Below are positions 62,463-64,000 of a stretch of 64,000 nucleotides of DNA, piece after piece (position 1 is the first letter of the stretch; each line of letters begins with the position of its first letter). A model generated the notes under the pieces. The model had not been told where the DNA came from, made no database searches, and saw only the letters and a list, made by a program, of their open reading frames with translations. This DNA is from Dyadobacter bucti (GTDB taxonomy: Bacteria; Bacteroidota; Bacteroidia; Cytophagales; Spirosomataceae): assembly GCF_005869225.1 (NCBI RefSeq), contig NZ_SWFP01000001.1, positions 186,001-250,000 of the forward strand. Reading direction: 5' to 3'. Made by a program: the position numbers and the translations under genes.

Positions 62463-64000
62463 ATGAAACGCTTTTTCTTCGTATTTCTTCTTGTAATCGT
62501 AAACACGTCTCTTTTTGCACAGGTAAAATTTGCCAGGCTCTTCTCCGATCATGTAGTACTCCAACGCCAGAAACCGGTTCCGGTATGGGGCTGGGCAAAA
62601 CCCGGGGAAAAGGTAAAGATTACACTGGCAACCCAAACCCTGAACGCGAAAGCAGATACCGAAGGGAAGTGGAGCGTTAAATTTGCGCCGCTCGAAGCAG
62701 GAGGACCATACACGCTTTCAGTAAGTGCCCGCTCTGGAAATGCGACAGTAAACGATGTACTGATCGGGGAAGTATGGCTCTGCTCGGGTCAGTCAAACAT
62801 GGAATGGCCGGTTTCTGCCGCGAACAATTTCCAGCAGGAAAAACAAAATGCCAATTTCCCGCAGATCCGTCACTTCAAAGTAGAACATCATGTCACGCTC
62901 ACACCAGAAAAGGATCTGAATGCAGGTGAATGGAAAATAGCCTCTGCCGAAACGGTAGGGGGATTTACGGCAATCGGCTTTTTTTTCGCGCGGGAGTTAT
63001 ACCAAAAACTGAATATCCCGGTCGGGATACTTCACTCATCCTGGGGAGGATCTCAAATTGAGGGCTGGATCAGCAAAGAAGCGATGCTGACGAACGATGA
63101 ACTTAAATCTTATGCACAGAACCTGCCACAGACCTGGGAAGAAGCAGACCTGATTATGGACGCCAAGCTTAGGAAACAACTATTTAAAAACACATCTTAT
63201 ACCCCAACAGGCGAAGATGAGCAAAAATACCTCAGTGGTTCAGCTGATTTTTCAGACTGGCAAAAAACCGCCGATCCGATCGGACAATGGGACTGGAAAG
63301 GCTTGATGGGATTTCGGGGAAAGGGTTATATGGCACGTGAAATCGATATTCCGGCTGACATGGTTTCTAAGGAAACGATCCTTTCGCTCGCAGAAAATGA
63401 CAGTCCAAACCAGATCTATATCAACGGGAAGCTGGTGAATGAGGTATCCGTAAAAGGAGCCAAAAAAATCACTATTCCCGCCAATACATGGAAAACCGGA
63501 AAAAATGTCCTTGTTATCAAACTGGGAAATATGGTTGGCAACGCATGGTTCGGCCCCGGCTTTGCCGGTTCCGCCAATGATCTTTTTGTTTCAGAGGGTT
63601 CTCAGAAAATCAGTCTGGCCAAAGACTGGATGCTCATGCCTTCATTTGCTGAAAAGCACGAGTTCGCCCATTTGATGAACAATGTAGGCACTTCCATTTT
63701 CAACGCGATGATTGTCCCGCTCATACCTTTTGCAGTGCGCGGAATGCTTTGGTATCAGGGTGAAAGCAATGCCGGGAGGGCTTATCAGTACCGTCAGTCC
63801 TTTCCGTTGATGATCAACGACTGGCGTAAATTGTGGAATGACGAATTCTCATTTTACTGGGTACAGCTTTCCAGTTTCGGGGCTGAAAACAACAGCAACA
63901 CCGGAAGCAGATGGGGAGAGCTGCGCGAAGCCCAGAATATGACCCTGAGCCTGCCTAAAACAGGCATGGCCGTAAGCACCGACGTGGGAAATCCCAAAGA
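62463..64000 (+). CDS. Sialate O-acetylesterase-like SGNH hydrolase, truncated at window end
   Basis: The ATG at 62463 opens a frame that runs off the window edge after 512 codons. The product has a signal peptide (MKRFFFVF, hydrophobic, LFAQ near residue 20). Catalytic block I is CSGQSNMEW with S111, and WYQGESNA is the second SGNH block. A beta-sandwich domain is inserted around residues 260-370, as in many plant-polysaccharide relatives. It removes acetyl groups from sialic acid or from plant polysaccharides. The C-terminal Asp-His is probably just outside the window. Confidence 0.88.
   Translation, partial: MKRFFFVFLLVIVNTSLFAQVKFARLFSDHVVLQRQKPVPVWGWAKPGEKVKITLATQTLNAKADTEGKWSVKFAPLEAGGPYTLSVSARSGNATVNDVLIGEVWLCSGQSNMEWPVSAANNFQQEKQNANFPQIRHFKVEHHVTLTPEKDLNAGEWKIASAETVGGFTAIGFFFARELYQKLNIPVGILHSSWGGSQIEGWISKEAMLTNDELKSYAQNLPQTWEEADLIMDAKLRKQLFKNTSYTPTGEDEQKYLSGSADFSDWQKTADPIGQWDWKGLMGFRGKGYMAREIDIPADMVSKETILSLAENDSPNQIYINGKLVNEVSVKGAKKITIPANTWKTGKNVLVIKLGNMVGNAWFGPGFAGSANDLFVSEGSQKISLAKDWMLMPSFAEKHEFAHLMNNVGTSIFNAMIVPLIPFAVRGMLWYQGESNAGRAYQYRQSFPLMINDWRKLWNDEFSFYWVQLSSFGAENNSNTGSRWGELREAQNMTLSLPKTGMAVSTDVGNPK

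Overview
The window looks like chromosomal DNA of a Bacteroidota bacterium, most probably Cytophagales and perhaps a Dyadobacter relative. The phylum rests on a SusC/SusD pair, a secreted metalloprotease with a type IX-like C-terminal sorting domain, Bacteroidota-style promoters (TTTG or TTGG, 19-21 bases, TAnnTTTG), and lipoproteins with loose lipoboxes. The genus is only an inference from gene content. No tRNA, rRNA, CRISPR array, insertion sequence or prophage was seen. Gene density is high on both strands.

Layout. 1-5.5 kb: the end of surE, an ExuT-like MFS transporter, a large lipoprotein with a C-terminal cytochrome c domain, and a THUMP RNA methyltransferase. 5.5-8 kb: small hypothetical proteins, one followed by a clear terminator. 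8.1-15.2 kb: a signalling block in one orientation with a REC-PAS-kinase protein, a 1200-residue CHASE3-HAMP-GAF-kinase-REC-REC-REC hybrid kinase, a single-domain response regulator, CheR and a CheB lacking a receiver domain. No CheA, CheW or chemoreceptor gene is present. 15.3-24 kb: small enzymes, regulators and membrane proteins (DUF983, AraC regulator, Xaa-Pro aminopeptidase, two DinB/YfiT-fold proteins, YjbQ, MFS, VOC, DoxX, NUDIX, DUF1772). 24-33 kb: a coiled-coil exported protein, a GH13 hydrolase, a serine hydrolase, a broken SRPBCC gene, a 2H phosphoesterase, a GlxA-type regulator divergent from a PhnB-like protein, an SRPBCC protein, a third DinB-fold protein and a thioredoxin-fold protein. 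33-42.6 kb: a second serine hydrolase, an esterase, a GMC oxidoreductase, KTSC and Dps proteins, a tandem roughly 284-bp hairpin-rich repeat, a cytochrome P450 and an Na+/H+ antiporter. 42.6-49.6 kb, minus strand: susC and susD followed by a 5'-nucleotidase split into two genes. 49.8-55 kb: a hypothetical protein, a pappalysin-like protease, DNA polymerase IV and a diadenylate-cyclase-like protein. 55.8-62.3 kb: a surface-glycan cluster of five glycosyltransferase-like genes and an MsbA-type exporter. The window ends inside a sialate O-acetylesterase-like gene.

How genes may work together. The kinase-REC-CheR-CheB block has the parts for phosphorelay plus protein methylation or demethylation, but its target is not in the window. 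SusC/SusD would import an oligomer or organic phosphate, and the neighbouring split nucleotidase could release phosphate or nucleoside in the periplasm, although it has its own candidate promoter. The glycosyltransferases and ABC exporter are closely spaced (several abut or overlap) and probably build and flip a lipid-linked glycan. The strongest leads are the CheR/CheB signalling block without a chemoreceptor, the diadenylate-cyclase-like protein with an altered motif, the split nucleotidase, and the hairpin-rich tandem repeat. None can be called a new system from sequence alone.
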